From Actinomycetota bacterium (GTDB taxonomy: Bacteria; Actinomycetota; Actinomycetes; Actinomycetales; Dermatophilaceae): a stretch of DNA of 64,000 nt. The notes beneath the pieces were generated by a model. The model was not told the DNA's origin, made no database searches, and saw only the letters and a list, made by a program, of their open reading frames with translations. Made by a program: the position numbers and the translations under genes. Where the stretch lies: positions 1-64,000 of the forward strand of contig JAIUNK010000003.1 in assembly GCA_020161845.1 (NCBI GenBank). The letters are read 5' to 3'. Positions 7,671 through 16,560 of the stretch are shown in pieces. Position 1 is the stretch's first letter. Every line of letters begins with the position of its first letter.

Positions 7671-10600
7671 GTGACTTCAGGTTCCGGCGCCACTGGACGC
7701 TCCCACGACCGCCTCGTCGTGCGTGGCGCGCGCGAGCACAACCTCAAGAACGTCTCGATCTCGATCCCCCGGGACGCGCTGACCGTGTTCACGGGGTTGT
7801 CGGGGTCGGGCAAGTCGTCGCTGGCGTTCGACACGATCTTCGCCGAGGGGCAACGGCGGTACGTCGAGTCGCTGTCGGCCTATGCCCGGATGTTCCTCGG
7901 CCAGATGGACAAGCCGGATGTCGATTTCATCGAGGGCCTGTCGCCGGCGGTCTCGATCGACCAGAAATCGACGAACCGCAATCCCCGATCGACCGTGGGC
8001 ACGATCACCGAGGTCCACGACTACCTGCGGCTGCTGTTCGCCCGGGCCGGCACGCCGCACTGCCCGGTGTGTGGGGAACAGATCACCCGGCAAACGCCGC
8101 AGCAGATCGTGGACCGGCTGCTGGAGCTGCCGGAGCGCACCCGGTTCCAGGTGTTGGCGCCGATGGTGCAGGGGCGCAAGGGCGAGTTCGTCGACCTGTT
8201 CGCGGAGCTGCAGACGAAGGGTTACGCACGGGCGCGGGTGGACGGCGAGACGGTGAGTCTGGCCGAGCCACCCGCGCTGGAGAAGCAGAAGAAGCACACC
8301 ATCGAGGTCGTCATCGACCGACTCGTCGCCAAGGGCGGTGACCCGGGGTCCAGGCAACGGCTCACCGATTCGGTGGAGACGGCGCTGCGGCTGTCCGGGG
8401 GGTTGGTGCTCGTCGACTTCGTCGACATCGGTCCCGACGACCCGGAGGGACGCGCGCCCGAGCGGCGGTTCTCCGAGAAGATGGCCTGCCCCAACGACCA
8501 TCCGATCGCGATCGACGAGATCGAGCCGCGCACGTTCTCGTTCAACAGTCCGTTCGGCGCGTGCCCGCAGTGCACCGGCATCGGCACCGAGCTGGAGGTC
8601 GACCCCGACCTGCTGGTCCCGGACGAGGAGCTGTCCCTGCGACAGGGCGCGATCGCGCCGTGGGCGCAGGGCCAGAAGATGAACGACTATCAGATGCGGG
8701 TCGTGACGGCCCTGTCCGAGGACCTGGCGTTTTCCCTCGACGCGCCGTGGCGGACGCTGCCGGAGCGGGCCCGGGACGCGCTGCTGTTCGGCCGGGACTA
8801 CCGGGTGCACGTGAAATATCGCAACCGGTTCGGGCGGGAGCGGTCCTACACCACGGGTTTCGAGGGTGCGGTCTCGATGGTCAAGCGCCGCCACGGCGAG
8901 ACCGACAGCGACTATGCGCGGGACAAGTACGAGGCCTATATGCGGGAGGTGCCGTGTCCCGCCTGTCAGGGCGCCCGGCTCAAGCCCGAGTCCCTGTCGG
9001 TGCTGATCGACGGGCGCTCGATCGCCCAGGTGTCGCGCCTGTCGATCGCGGAGTGCGCGGAGTTCCTGCGCGGGGTGCGGCTCGGGGCCCGGGAGGCCCA
9101 GATCGCGGAGCGGGTGCTGCGGGAGATCGCGGCGCGGCTCGGGTTCCTCCTCGACGTGGGGTTGGACTATCTGTCGCTGGACCGGCCGGCGGCGACCCTG
9201 TCCGGCGGGGAGGCGCAACGGATCCGGCTCGCCACCCAGATCGGCTCGGGTCTGGTGGGGGTGCTGTATGTGCTCGACGAGCCGTCCATCGGGCTGCACC
9301 AGCGCGACAACCAGCGGTTGATCGGCACCCTGACCCGGCTGCGGGACCTGGGCAACACGCTGATCGTCGTCGAGCACGACGAGGACACCATCCAGGCCGC
9401 CGACTGGATCGTCGACATCGGCCCGCGGGCCGGTGAGCACGGCGGAGAGGTCGTCCACTCCGGCACGCTCGACGACCTGCTGACCTGCCCCGACTCGCTG
9501 ACCGGCAGCTACCTGTCGGGGCGGCGCAGCATCGAGCTGCCGGCCGCGCGCCGACGCGTCGACCCGCAGCGGCAGGTGAGCGTGCTCGGCGCCCGGCAGA
9601 ACAACCTCCACGAGGTCGACGTGAGCTTCCCGCTGGGGGTGTTCGTCGCGGTGACCGGCGTGTCGGGCTCGGGGAAGTCCACGCTGGTCAACGACATCCT
9701 CTACAACGTGCTCGCCAACCGTCTCAACGGCGCCCGGCACGTGCCCGGCAAGCACCGCACCGTGACCGGGCTGGAGCATCTCGACAAGGTCGTGCACGTC
9801 GACCAGAGCCCGATCGGCCGGACCCCGCGGAGCAACCCGGCCACCTACACCGGCGTGTTCGACCACGTCCGCAAGCTGTTCGCGGACACGACCGAGGCGA
9901 AGATCCGCGGCTATCTGCCGGGCCGATTCAGCTTCAACGTCAAGGGCGGCCGGTGCGACGCCTGCTCCGGCGACGGCACCCTGAAGATCGAGATGAACTT
10001 CCTCCCCGACGTCTACGTGCCGTGCGAGGTGTGCCACGGCTCCCGCTACAACCGGGAGACGCTCGAAGTCCACTTCAAGGGCAAGACCATCGCCGACGTC
10101 CTCGACATGCCGATCGAGGAGGCGGTCGACTTCTTCGCCGCCGTGCCGGCGATCTCGCGGCACATGCGGACGCTGTACGACGTGGGGCTGGGCTACGTGC
10201 GCCTCGGGCAGAGCGCCACGACGCTGTCGGGCGGCGAGGCGCAGCGCGTCAAGCTGGCCTCCGAGCTGCAGCGCCGCTCGACCGGGCGGACGATCTACGT
10301 GCTCGACGAGCCGACCACCGGGCTGCACTTCGAGGACATCCGCAAGTTGCTCGAGGTGCTGCAGGGCCTGGTCGACAAGGGCAACACGGTGATCGTCATC
10401 GAACACAACCTCGACGTGATCAAGTGCGCCGACTGGATCGTCGACATGGGCCCCGAAGGCGGCGACAAGGGCGGCACGGTCGTCGCTCAGGGCACTCCTG
10501 AGCAGGTCGCTGCCGACCCGGCCAGTCACACGGGTCGGTTCCTTGCTCCCGTCCTGGCCCGTCACGAGCCGGTGCGGCTCGCCGCCGTTCCTGCGCCCGG

Positions 10601-10847
10601 CGACCCAGCGGCCGGCGGTCCGACGGCCGGAGGCCTAGCGGCCGGCGGACCGGGTTCGGCGAAGACCGCTGCGCGGGGCGGCGGGTCGCGGGCCACGGCG
10701 AAGGCCGGGAAACCAGCCGCTGCCGCTGCCGGGCGCCAGGTCACGGCCGCTGCGGCAAAGACCGGTGCAGCTGCCACCGCGACGGTCGGCAGGCCGGTGG
10801 CCAAGAAGGCCTCAGCGGCCGCGAAGCGCCGCGCCCGCCAGGCCTGA
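7671..10847 (+). CDS. uvrA: Excinuclease ABC subunit A
   Basis: Damage-recognition ATPase of nucleotide excision repair, 1058 residues. The two ABC modules are complete: Walker [11 protein letters not shown] (around residue 43) and [10 protein letters not shown] (around residue 663), with LSGGEAQR signatures in both halves. Cys pairs that can hold zinc are seen at CPVC, CPQC, CPAC and in CDACSGDG...CEVC. The core ends near residue 962. A tail of roughly 95 residues follows, very rich in Ala, Gly and Lys/Arg (ending [14 protein letters not shown]), like a histone H1 or HU tail, and longer than usual for UvrA. The GTG start at 7671 sits right after a -10 box, suggesting a leaderless message. 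uvrC is 8.3 kb away as a separate unit. Confidence 0.97.
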   Translation: MTSGSGATGRSHDRLVVRGAREHNLKNVSISIPRDALTVFTGLSGSGKSSLAFDTIFAEGQRRYVESLSAYARMFLGQMDKPDVDFIEGLSPAVSIDQKSTNRNPRSTVGTITEVHDYLRLLFARAGTPHCPVCGEQITRQTPQQIVDRLLELPERTRFQVLAPMVQGRKGEFVDLFAELQTKGYARARVDGETVSLAEPPALEKQKKHTIEVVIDRLVAKGGDPGSRQRLTDSVETALRLSGGLVLVDFVDIGPDDPEGRAPERRFSEKMACPNDHPIAIDEIEPRTFSFNSPFGACPQCTGIGTELEVDPDLLVPDEELSLRQGAIAPWAQGQKMNDYQMRVVTALSEDLAFSLDAPWRTLPERARDALLFGRDYRVHVKYRNRFGRERSYTTGFEGAVSMVKRRHGETDSDYARDKYEAYMREVPCPACQGARLKPESLSVLIDGRSIAQVSRLSIAECAEFLRGVRLGAREAQIAERVLREIAARLGFLLDVGLDYLSLDRPAATLSGGEAQRIRLATQIGSGLVGVLYVLDEPSIGLHQRDNQRLIGTLTRLRDLGNTLIVVEHDEDTIQAADWIVDIGPRAGEHGGEVVHSGTLDDLLTCPDSLTGSYLSGRRSIELPAARRRVDPQRQVSVLGARQNNLHEVDVSFPLGVFVAVTGVSGSGKSTLVNDILYNVLANRLNGARHVPGKHRTVTGLEHLDKVVHVDQSPIGRTPRSNPATYTGVFDHVRKLFADTTEAKIRGYLPGRFSFNVKGGRCDACSGDGTLKIEMNFLPDVYVPCEVCHGSRYNRETLEVHFKGKTIADVLDMPIEEAVDFFAAVPAISRHMRTLYDVGLGYVRLGQSATTLSGGEAQRVKLASELQRRSTGRTIYVLDEPTTGLHFEDIRKLLEVLQGLVDKGNTVIVIEHNLDVIKCADWIVDMGPEGGDKGGTVVAQGTPEQVAADPASHTGRFLAPVLARHEPVRLAAVPAPGDPAAGGPTAGGLAAGGPGSAKTAARGGGSRATAKAGKPAAAAAGRQVTAAAAKTGAAATATVGRPVAKKASAAAKRRARQA

Positions 10848-10918
10848 CCGAGCCCCGGTGGTGTTCGGTCAGCCGGACGCCCGCAGCGCTGAGACCGGCA
10901 TCTGGGCGTCGCACTCGC

Positions 10919-11875
10919 TCAGGCTGCCCGAGTCAGCCAGGCGATGGCGGCCTCGATCCGGGCGGCGATGACGGCGGGCCGGAAGATCTCGGGCCAGGTG
11001 AAGTGGATGACATACCAGCCGGCCGTCCTGATGTCCTCGTCCCGCGCCCGCTCTGCGCGGATGCGGGCCCGGCGCACTGCCTCGTCTTCACCGGGGCGTA
11101 GCGCGTATTTGTCCATGCCATCGAACTCCAGGGCGACCCGGTATCCGTCGATGACCAGGTCGACGCGGTAGTTGTGGCCGCGACAGCCGGGGTCGACCTG
11201 ACTCCTGACCGGGTAGCCCAGCTGGAGCACTCGCCATCGCAGCAGGCTCTCGCCGACCGACTCGGCCAGGTGATCGACGGCGGCAACGGCGGGCCGTACC
11301 TCGGACATCCCAGGGGAGTGGGCGTAGTCGGTCACCGCCGCCTGGAGCTCTTGCCGCGTCACCAGTCCGCGGTGCATGGCCTGATCCGCGGACGGCAGCA
11401 GCGCCTCGGCACCCCACCGCAGCCCGGTCTGCACCAGGGCATGCGCCACGTGCACCCGGCCGTCGAGACCGGTACCGACCCGCTCGGGAGAGTCCGACGG
11501 AGGGCGGGTGGACACGTCCGCGGCGTGCAGGACGTGATCGGTACGGCGCCGGTACCGCGCTCCGCGAAGCGAGGTCACATGGGCCACACCGAGAGGCACT
11601 CCGTGCAGGGGCAGGCCCGCCGCAGCCAGCGCGCTGTGATGACTGAGCACGGCCCGGCCTTCGTAGCGCCGCAGGGTCGCGGCAGCCAATCGTTGGTGTG
11701 CCTCCTCAGGGCTGAGGTGTGGCCGTGGTACGCCGTACGTCGCGCGACCTACCCGGACGATGACGCCCCTGCGTATCAAGTCCTGGAGCCGAGTCTCCGT
11801 CACGCCGAGGGCCACCAGGTCAGCGCGGGGGAGGTCGCCACGAACGGCGAGCAGACGCGGGACGTCGAGGGTCAT
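10919..11875 (-). CDS. AbiEi-like/DUF559-type protein
   Basis: A 318-residue protein. The N-terminus (about 1-60) has a winged-helix look with LGVTETRLQDLIRRGVIVRV and GVPRP, as in AbiEi-type antitoxin domains. The C-terminus (about 215-318) contains YRVDLVIDGYRVALEFDGMD and a later GWYVIHFTWPEI, which fit the Vsr-like/DUF559 endonuclease fold with its D...ExD core. Such proteins are common and numerous in actinobacteria. A true AbiE pair would need an AbiEii nucleotidyltransferase toxin next door; none is present. Function is therefore unknown: a regulator, a nuclease or a solitary defence remnant. Start at 11875 is the only good Met; no Shine-Dalgarno is visible. Confidence 0.7.
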   Translation of the reverse strand: MTLDVPRLLAVRGDLPRADLVALGVTETRLQDLIRRGVIVRVGRATYGVPRPHLSPEEAHQRLAAATLRRYEGRAVLSHHSALAAAGLPLHGVPLGVAHVTSLRGARYRRRTDHVLHAADVSTRPPSDSPERVGTGLDGRVHVAHALVQTGLRWGAEALLPSADQAMHRGLVTRQELQAAVTDYAHSPGMSEVRPAVAAVDHLAESVGESLLRWRVLQLGYPVRSQVDPGCRGHNYRVDLVIDGYRVALEFDGMDKYALRPGEDEAVRRARIRAERARDEDIRTAGWYVIHFTWPEIFRPAVIAARIEAAIAWLTRAA

Positions 11876-12574
11876 GGCTCAGCCTGCGCCAGGGCGGAGC
11901 GGTTCTGCCGGAGAAGCCTTGGCCCTGTGGACGACGTCGAGGTGTTGACGGGGGTGGGGACAAAATGGTGTGGGTTCGACGTGGGGTGGGGTCGCCGTGG
12001 GGCTCGACCTTGAGGTGGGGGGCCATGTACTGCCCGGCGCCAACCACCGTCCGCGCCGCCGTCGACACCAACTGGCGCCATTCTCGTGTGACTGGCGCCC
12101 GTTTCGCGTGACTGGCGCCCTGGTTGAAGTGGGGCGCCAGTGGGGTGAACAGGGCGGCAGTCGGGTGAAGCGTCTTGTGTTAAGCAACTGGAACCATGGA
12201 TCGTGTGACTGGCGCCCTGGTTGAAGTGGGGCGGCAGTCGGGTGAACAGGGCGGCAGTCGGGTAAAGCGCTTTGTGTTAAGCAACTGGAACCATGGATCG
12301 TGTGGCTGGCGCCTTTCGTGTGACTGGCGCCCTTTTCGCGTGACTGGCGCCCGTTTCGCGTGACTGGCGCCCTGGTTGAAGTGGGGCGCCAGTGGGGTGA
12401 ACAGGGCGGCAGTCGGGTGAACAGGGCGGCAGTGGGGTGAACAGGGCGGCAGTCGGGTGGCGGGTACCTGGGGTAAACCGGGGGTACCGGAGCCTCAGCG
12501 GGTGGTCGATGAACGTAGGGTGAAGGGACCCGCGGCCCCACACACCGCCCCCGACGACTAAGGAGCACCAGGTC
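11876..12574. other. 699-bp intergenic region with repeats
   Basis: No convincing gene lies between the DUF559-type gene and the Rieske gene. The frames crossing it on the minus strand only translate the repeats. Bases 12069-12459 hold a repeat array, listed separately. Near the right end TAGGGT (12516-12521) is a possible -10 box for the Rieske gene, with AAGGAG at 12560-12565 as its ribosome binding site. Confidence 0.7.
12069..12459. repeat. Intergenic 20-bp hairpin repeat array
   Basis: The core word ACTGGCGCC occurs eight times (12071, 12091, 12111, 12208, 12323, 12343, 12363, and in variant form at 12305), often spaced exactly 20 bp with GTTTCGCGTG between copies. A second 20-bp unit, AGTCGGGTGAACAGGGCGGC, repeats in the right part (12391-12459) and twice earlier. 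ACTGGCGCC and GGCGCCAGT face each other across a 13-base loop at 12111-12141 and 12363-12393, giving 9-bp hairpins. A longer block containing TTAAGCAACTGGAACCATGG is duplicated at about 12179-12216 and 12275-12313. There are no unique spacers and no cas genes, so this is not CRISPR. Confidence 0.85.
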
Positions 12575-13060
12575 GTGACCACTGACGTGCCCGCAGCACC
12601 CGCCGTACCGCCGTCGCGCCGGGATATCCTGCGCGCAGCTGGGACCGTGACCATCGCGGGCCTGGCCGTCACGGTGATCGCCGGATGCGGCGGCGGCGGC
12701 GCCCAGGCGGGCTCGGACGCCAGCACCGGCACCCGACTGCCGCAGCTCACCGACGCAGCCAAGACCGCCATCGCCGCCGCGATCAAGGGTGGCGAAGTAC
12801 CGGTGGGCAAGCCCAAGATCCTGTACCAAGCCGGGGTGGTGATCAGTCAGCCGACGGCGGGTCAGTACGTGGCGTTGAGCACCTACTGCCCGCACGCCGG
12901 CGGCAAGGTCAGCGAGATTTCGCCGCGCGGTTTCCTGCGCTGCCCCCTGCACGGCAGCGAGTTCGACCCCGCCACCGGCGAGGTCAAGGTCGGTCCCTCG
13001 AACAAGCCGCTCGGCGTCCAGAAGATCGCCGTCGACGGGGACAAGGTCACCCCCGCCTGA
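12575..13060 (+). CDS. Tat-exported Rieske [2Fe-2S] lipoprotein
   Basis: A 161-residue exported Rieske protein. The N-terminus carries a twin-arginine signal (SRRDILRAAG) and a lipobox-like end (VTVIAGC), then a Ser/Gly-rich spacer, so it should be folded with its cluster, moved by Tat and anchored by lipid. The Rieske ligands are both present: CPHAGG (Cys-His) around residue 107 and CPLHGSEFD (Cys-His) around residue 126. It is not a cytochrome bc1 Rieske subunit (no bc1 genes nearby, single short domain). GTG start with AAGGAG ten bases upstream. Its redox partner is unknown. Confidence 0.9.
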   Translation: MTTDVPAAPAVPPSRRDILRAAGTVTIAGLAVTVIAGCGGGGAQAGSDASTGTRLPQLTDAAKTAIAAAIKGGEVPVGKPKILYQAGVVISQPTAGQYVALSTYCPHAGGKVSEISPRGFLRCPLHGSEFDPATGEVKVGPSNKPLGVQKIAVDGDKVTPA

Positions 13061-13123
13061 GCTGCCGAACGGCGTCGGCCGGCCTGCCAAATCTCATCGG
13101 CCCGGCCGGCCCGCCCGGACCGG

Positions 13124-13849
13124 TCAGTCTTCGCCGAGGTAGGCCTTGCGGACCTGGTCCGAGGCCAGCAGTTCCTTGCCGGTCCCCGAGGCGACGATCT
13201 TGCCGACCTCCAGGACATAGCCGTAGTCGGCCAACGTCAGTGCGGCCTGGGCGTTCTGCTCCACCAGCAAGATCGTGGTGCCCTGCTCCCGCAGCGTGCG
13301 AATGGTCGCCATGATCTTCTGCATCATCAGCGGGGACAGACCCATCGACGGCTCGTCCAGCAGCAGCAGCCGCGGCTTGCTCATCATCGCCCGGCCCATC
13401 GCCAGCATCTGCTGCTCCCCACCGGAGAACGTGCCGGCCGGTTGATCGGCGCGCTCGCGCAGGATCGGGAACAGCTCGTACGCCGCCTCCAGATCCTCCG
13501 CGATGCCGTGATCCTTGCGGGCGTACGCCCCCAGCAGCAGGTTCTCCTTGACCGTCATCCGGGGGAAGATGTGCCGACCCTCCGGAGACTGCGCCACCCC
13601 CAGGGTGACGATCTTGTGGGCGGGCGTGCCGTCGATGCGGCTGCCCTCGAACGACACCGACCCTCGGGCCGGCGAGAGCAGGCCCGAGATGGTCCGCAGG
13701 GTGGTGGTCTTGCCCGCCCCGTTGGTGCCGATCAGGCAAACCACCGATCCCTGACGCACAGCGAACGAGATGCCCTTGACCGCCCTGATCTTGCCGTAGG
13801 CCACGACCAGGTCACGTACCTCCAACAACGGCGTGTCCGACGCGGTCAT
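13124..13849 (-). CDS. livF: Branched-chain amino-acid ABC transporter ATPase
   Basis: A 241-residue ABC ATPase of the LivF type. It shows Walker A GTNGAGKTTT (around residue 38), signature FSGGEQQMLAMGRAMM, Walker B LLLLDEPSMGLSP and switch His in LLVEQNAQ (Gln where many ABC proteins have His, normal for LivF). Residue text SPEGRHIFPRMTV is typical of LivF. Its ATG overlaps the livG stop (ATGA). It is the last gene of livK-H-M-G-F, facing the Rieske gene. With LivG it powers uptake of branched-chain or related amino acids; the exact ligand depends on LivK. Confidence 0.95.
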   Translation of the reverse strand: MTASDTPLLEVRDLVVAYGKIRAVKGISFAVRQGSVVCLIGTNGAGKTTTLRTISGLLSPARGSVSFEGSRIDGTPAHKIVTLGVAQSPEGRHIFPRMTVKENLLLGAYARKDHGIAEDLEAAYELFPILRERADQPAGTFSGGEQQMLAMGRAMMSKPRLLLLDEPSMGLSPLMMQKIMATIRTLREQGTTILLVEQNAQAALTLADYGYVLEVGKIVASGTGKELLASDQVRKAYLGED

Positions 13850-14745
13850 CCGATGCCCTCCTCGTCGGCGATCAGTTCGTCGTCGTCGGGGGCCTCCAGC
13901 GACTCCGGCGTACCGATGTAGGCCTCGACCACGCGCGGGTCGGCCTGAACCTGCTCCGGGGTGCCCTCGACCAGCGCAGCGCCGCGCACCATGCACAACA
14001 CCCGATCGCACAGGTTGAAGATAAACCGCATGTCGTGCTCGATGACGAGTACGGCGAGGCCAGAGTCGCGCATCTTGAAGATGAGCGCCTCCGCCTCCCG
14101 GGTCTCCTGCGGGTTCATCCCGGCGGTCGGCTCGTCGAGCAGGACCAGCGCTGGATCGGTCGCCAACGCCCGGGCGATCTCGAGACGCCGCTGATCACCG
14201 TAGGGCAAGTTCCGGGCGAGATGCTCCGCCGAGTCCTTGAGGCCGACATAGTCCAGCAGCTCGAGGCCACGCCGGCGGGTCTCGGCCTCCTCCCGCCGGA
14301 ACTTCGGCCCGCGCACAATCGAGGTCAACGGTCCGGACGTGGTGCGGCAGTAGCGGCCGACCATCACGTTCTCCAGCGCCGTCATGTTGGCGAACAGGCG
14401 GATGTTCTGGAACGTCCGGCTCATCCCGGCCTTGACGACTGCCCGGGGCTTGGGCGGCAACACCGTGCCGGCGAACCGCACCTCGCCCTCGGTGGGCTTG
14501 TAGAGGCCGGTCAGGCAGTTGAAGAAGGTCGTCTTGCCCGCGCCGTTCGGCCCGATCAGGCCGACGATCTCGCCCTGACGGACGACCAGGTCGACGTTGT
14601 CGACCGCGACGAGACCACCGAACCGCATGGTGACGCCGCGGGCCTGCAGGATCGGCTCGCCGATCTGGTGCCCGGGGTCGCCGGGAGTCCCGTCGCCGGG
14701 CAGGGCCACCGGCCCCGCTGGGCTCATTGGGCTCATGGGGCTCAT
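13846..14745 (-). CDS. livG: Branched-chain amino-acid ABC transporter ATPase
   Basis: A 299-residue LivG ATPase: Walker A GPNGAGKTTFFN, the LivG marker SRTFQNIRLFANMTALENV, Walker B LVLLDEPTAGMNP and switch VIEHDM. The short signature NLPYGDQRRLEIARAL is the LivG form. The N-terminus reads MSPMSPMSP, from three tandem ATGAGCCCC copies, so initiation could occur at any of three ATGs; the first (14745) overlaps the livM stop as ATGA and is preferred. The C-terminus ends in an acidic tail (EAPDDDELIADEE), a little longer than usual. It pairs with LivF on the permease dimer LivH/LivM. Confidence 0.95.
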   Translation of the reverse strand: MSPMSPMSPAGPVALPGDGTPGDPGHQIGEPILQARGVTMRFGGLVAVDNVDLVVRQGEIVGLIGPNGAGKTTFFNCLTGLYKPTEGEVRFAGTVLPPKPRAVVKAGMSRTFQNIRLFANMTALENVMVGRYCRTTSGPLTSIVRGPKFRREEAETRRRGLELLDYVGLKDSAEHLARNLPYGDQRRLEIARALATDPALVLLDEPTAGMNPQETREAEALIFKMRDSGLAVLVIEHDMRFIFNLCDRVLCMVRGAALVEGTPEQVQADPRVVEAYIGTPESLEAPDDDELIADEEGIG

Positions 14746-16481
14746 TGGATCTTCTCCAGACGGACGTGCTCGACCTTCTCGGCGAGTTCGGTGTCCTCCT
14801 CGTGGAACTCGAGCTTGCGGCGGCGGTTCGCCACCAGGCCCTCGGGCCGGAAGCGCATCATCAGCACCAGCAGCAACCCGAACAGCAGCAGGCGGTTCTC
14901 GGAGAAGAACCGCAGCTTCTCCGGGAGCAGCTTGAGCACGACCGCGCCGAGCAGGACACCGCCGACCGTGCCCATGCCGCCGAGCACGACTGCCGCCAGC
15001 AGGAAGGCGGATTCCAGGAACTGGTAGGAGTCCGGCGATACGGCCGTGTCGGCGTGCGCTTTGATGGTGCCCGCCATCCCGGCGAGGAATGCGCCGCCGG
15101 CAAAGGCGAACAGTTTCAGCCCGAACACGTTCACCCCCATCGCCTCGGCCGCCTTCTCGTCCTCGCGGATGGCGATCCAACCCCGCCCGATCCGGCTGTT
15201 GTTGAGTCGAGTGAACACCAGGATGATGAAGCCGATGACCAGCAGAAGCAGCAGGTAGTAGTTGGCCATCCGGCTGATCTCGAACCCGCCGACGAGGTGG
15301 GAGTCACCGAAGTCGAAACCGAAGAGGTTCAGCTCGGGAATCGCGTTGATCCCGTTCGGGCCGCGGGTCAGGTTCGGGCCGTTATTGCCGTCCAGGTTGA
15401 ACATCGCCAACCGGAAGATCTCCCCGAACGCCAGCGTGACGATCGCCAGGTAGTCACCCGAGACGCGCAGCGTGGGCGAACCGATAATCAGGCCGAGGAC
15501 CGCGGAGACACAGGCTCCGATGAGCACGATGACCAGGAACGGTGGGTTCCAGCCGATCGTCGCGAACGCCGATCCCGACAAGGCCGCCGCGACATAGGCG
15601 CCGGCCCCCAGGAAGGCGATGTAGCCGAGGTCGAGCAGGCCGGCGAGGCCGACGACGATGTTGAGCCCCATCGCGGTCGCCGAGAAGATCAACACGTTGG
15701 TGGCGATGGCCATGTTGGCGTCGGAGCCCTGCTGGGTCAGCGGGAACGCCATCGCCGCGACGAAGGCCGAGAGCATCAGGACGATCCGATGGTGCGCCGT
15801 GACGATCCAGAGCCAGTCGAAGAATCCGCCGCCGCCGAGTCCGGCGGTCAGCGCGCCGATGAAGGCGAGGAAGGCGAGCAGTTCCATCCCGTCGGCGAGG
15901 CCGAGGCCGTACGCCGCGCTGACCAGCACCAAAGTGATGACGCCCACGATGACGAGGATCTCCACCCAGCCCGGGAAGCGGCGGTGCTCCTCGATGATGT
16001 GCTGGTCTGCGGGGAGCCATCGGGCCGCCAGGACCAGGCTGCCGGCTGCGACCAGAGCCACCCACGCCCCAGGGTCCAGGGCCGCGACCTTGGCCGGATC
16101 CTGCAGCACGATGATGAGCGCCACGAGCACCACGAAGGCGAGGATGCCGACGCTGAGCCGGCGCAGGCCGGACTGGCGCCCGAAGAGTCGCCGCCACCGG
16201 TCCGCCCGCGGCAGTCGCAGCGCGACCAGCCCCGCCGCAAAGACGGCGAGAGCCACGAGCATGAGCTGGGTGGGCGAGGGATAGCCCAGCACCGTGAGGT
16301 CGTCCAGGATCGCCGGGTTGTAGGTCCACGGCAGGAAGGTGCTGACCACCAGCATGGCGATGGCCACGGCGCTGGTGATGATCGCGGGTCGGTTGCTGCG
16401 GGCGGTCGCCCCGTCGTCGGGGGCGGTACGGCGCAGCCGCTGCAGCAGGGGCGGTACGTCGCCACCGAATCGCCCGCTCAT
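14742..16481 (-). CDS. livM: Branched-chain amino-acid ABC permease, long form
   Basis: A 579-residue permease. The last ~315 residues (from about 265) are a normal LivM: NIVVGLAGLLDLGYIAFLGA, GDYLAIVTLAFGEI and the EAA-type loop IAIREDEKAAEAMGVNVFGL. Ahead of it lie about 260 extra residues with six or so membrane helices, roughly doubling the usual membrane part. Start at 16481 is supported by GGAGG 7-11 bases upstream; an in-frame Met at 16529 would add 16 residues. The stop overlaps livG (ATGA). The role of the extra helices is unknown. Confidence 0.9.
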   Translation of the reverse strand: MSGRFGGDVPPLLQRLRRTAPDDGATARSNRPAIITSAVAIAMLVVSTFLPWTYNPAILDDLTVLGYPSPTQLMLVALAVFAAGLVALRLPRADRWRRLFGRQSGLRRLSVGILAFVVLVALIIVLQDPAKVAALDPGAWVALVAAGSLVLAARWLPADQHIIEEHRRFPGWVEILVIVGVITLVLVSAAYGLGLADGMELLAFLAFIGALTAGLGGGGFFDWLWIVTAHHRIVLMLSAFVAAMAFPLTQQGSDANMAIATNVLIFSATAMGLNIVVGLAGLLDLGYIAFLGAGAYVAAALSGSAFATIGWNPPFLVIVLIGACVSAVLGLIIGSPTLRVSGDYLAIVTLAFGEIFRLAMFNLDGNNGPNLTRGPNGINAIPELNLFGFDFGDSHLVGGFEISRMANYYLLLLLVIGFIILVFTRLNNSRIGRGWIAIREDEKAAEAMGVNVFGLKLFAFAGGAFLAGMAGTIKAHADTAVSPDSYQFLESAFLLAAVVLGGMGTVGGVLLGAVVLKLLPEKLRFFSENRLLLFGLLLVLMMRFRPEGLVANRRRKLEFHEEDTELAEKVEHVRLEKIQ

Positions 16482-16560
16482 GCCCGACCTCCGCGCTCGT
16501 CGCGCTCCATTGCGGCGGCCCGCGTCCACGGCACCCGACGTACTCGCGCTTTCTCGCCGC

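Noticed and set aside
10919-11875. A complete AbiE toxin-antitoxin pair
   Set aside because: No nucleotidyltransferase-like AbiEii gene on either side.
12069-12459. CRISPR-like repeat array
   Set aside because: Repeats of 20 bp are contiguous or interleaved, without unique spacers of even length, and no cas genes are near.
13061-13123. Rho-independent terminator between the Rieske gene and livF
   Set aside because: GGCCGG-rich segments can pair in several weak ways but no single clear stem with adequate loop stands out.
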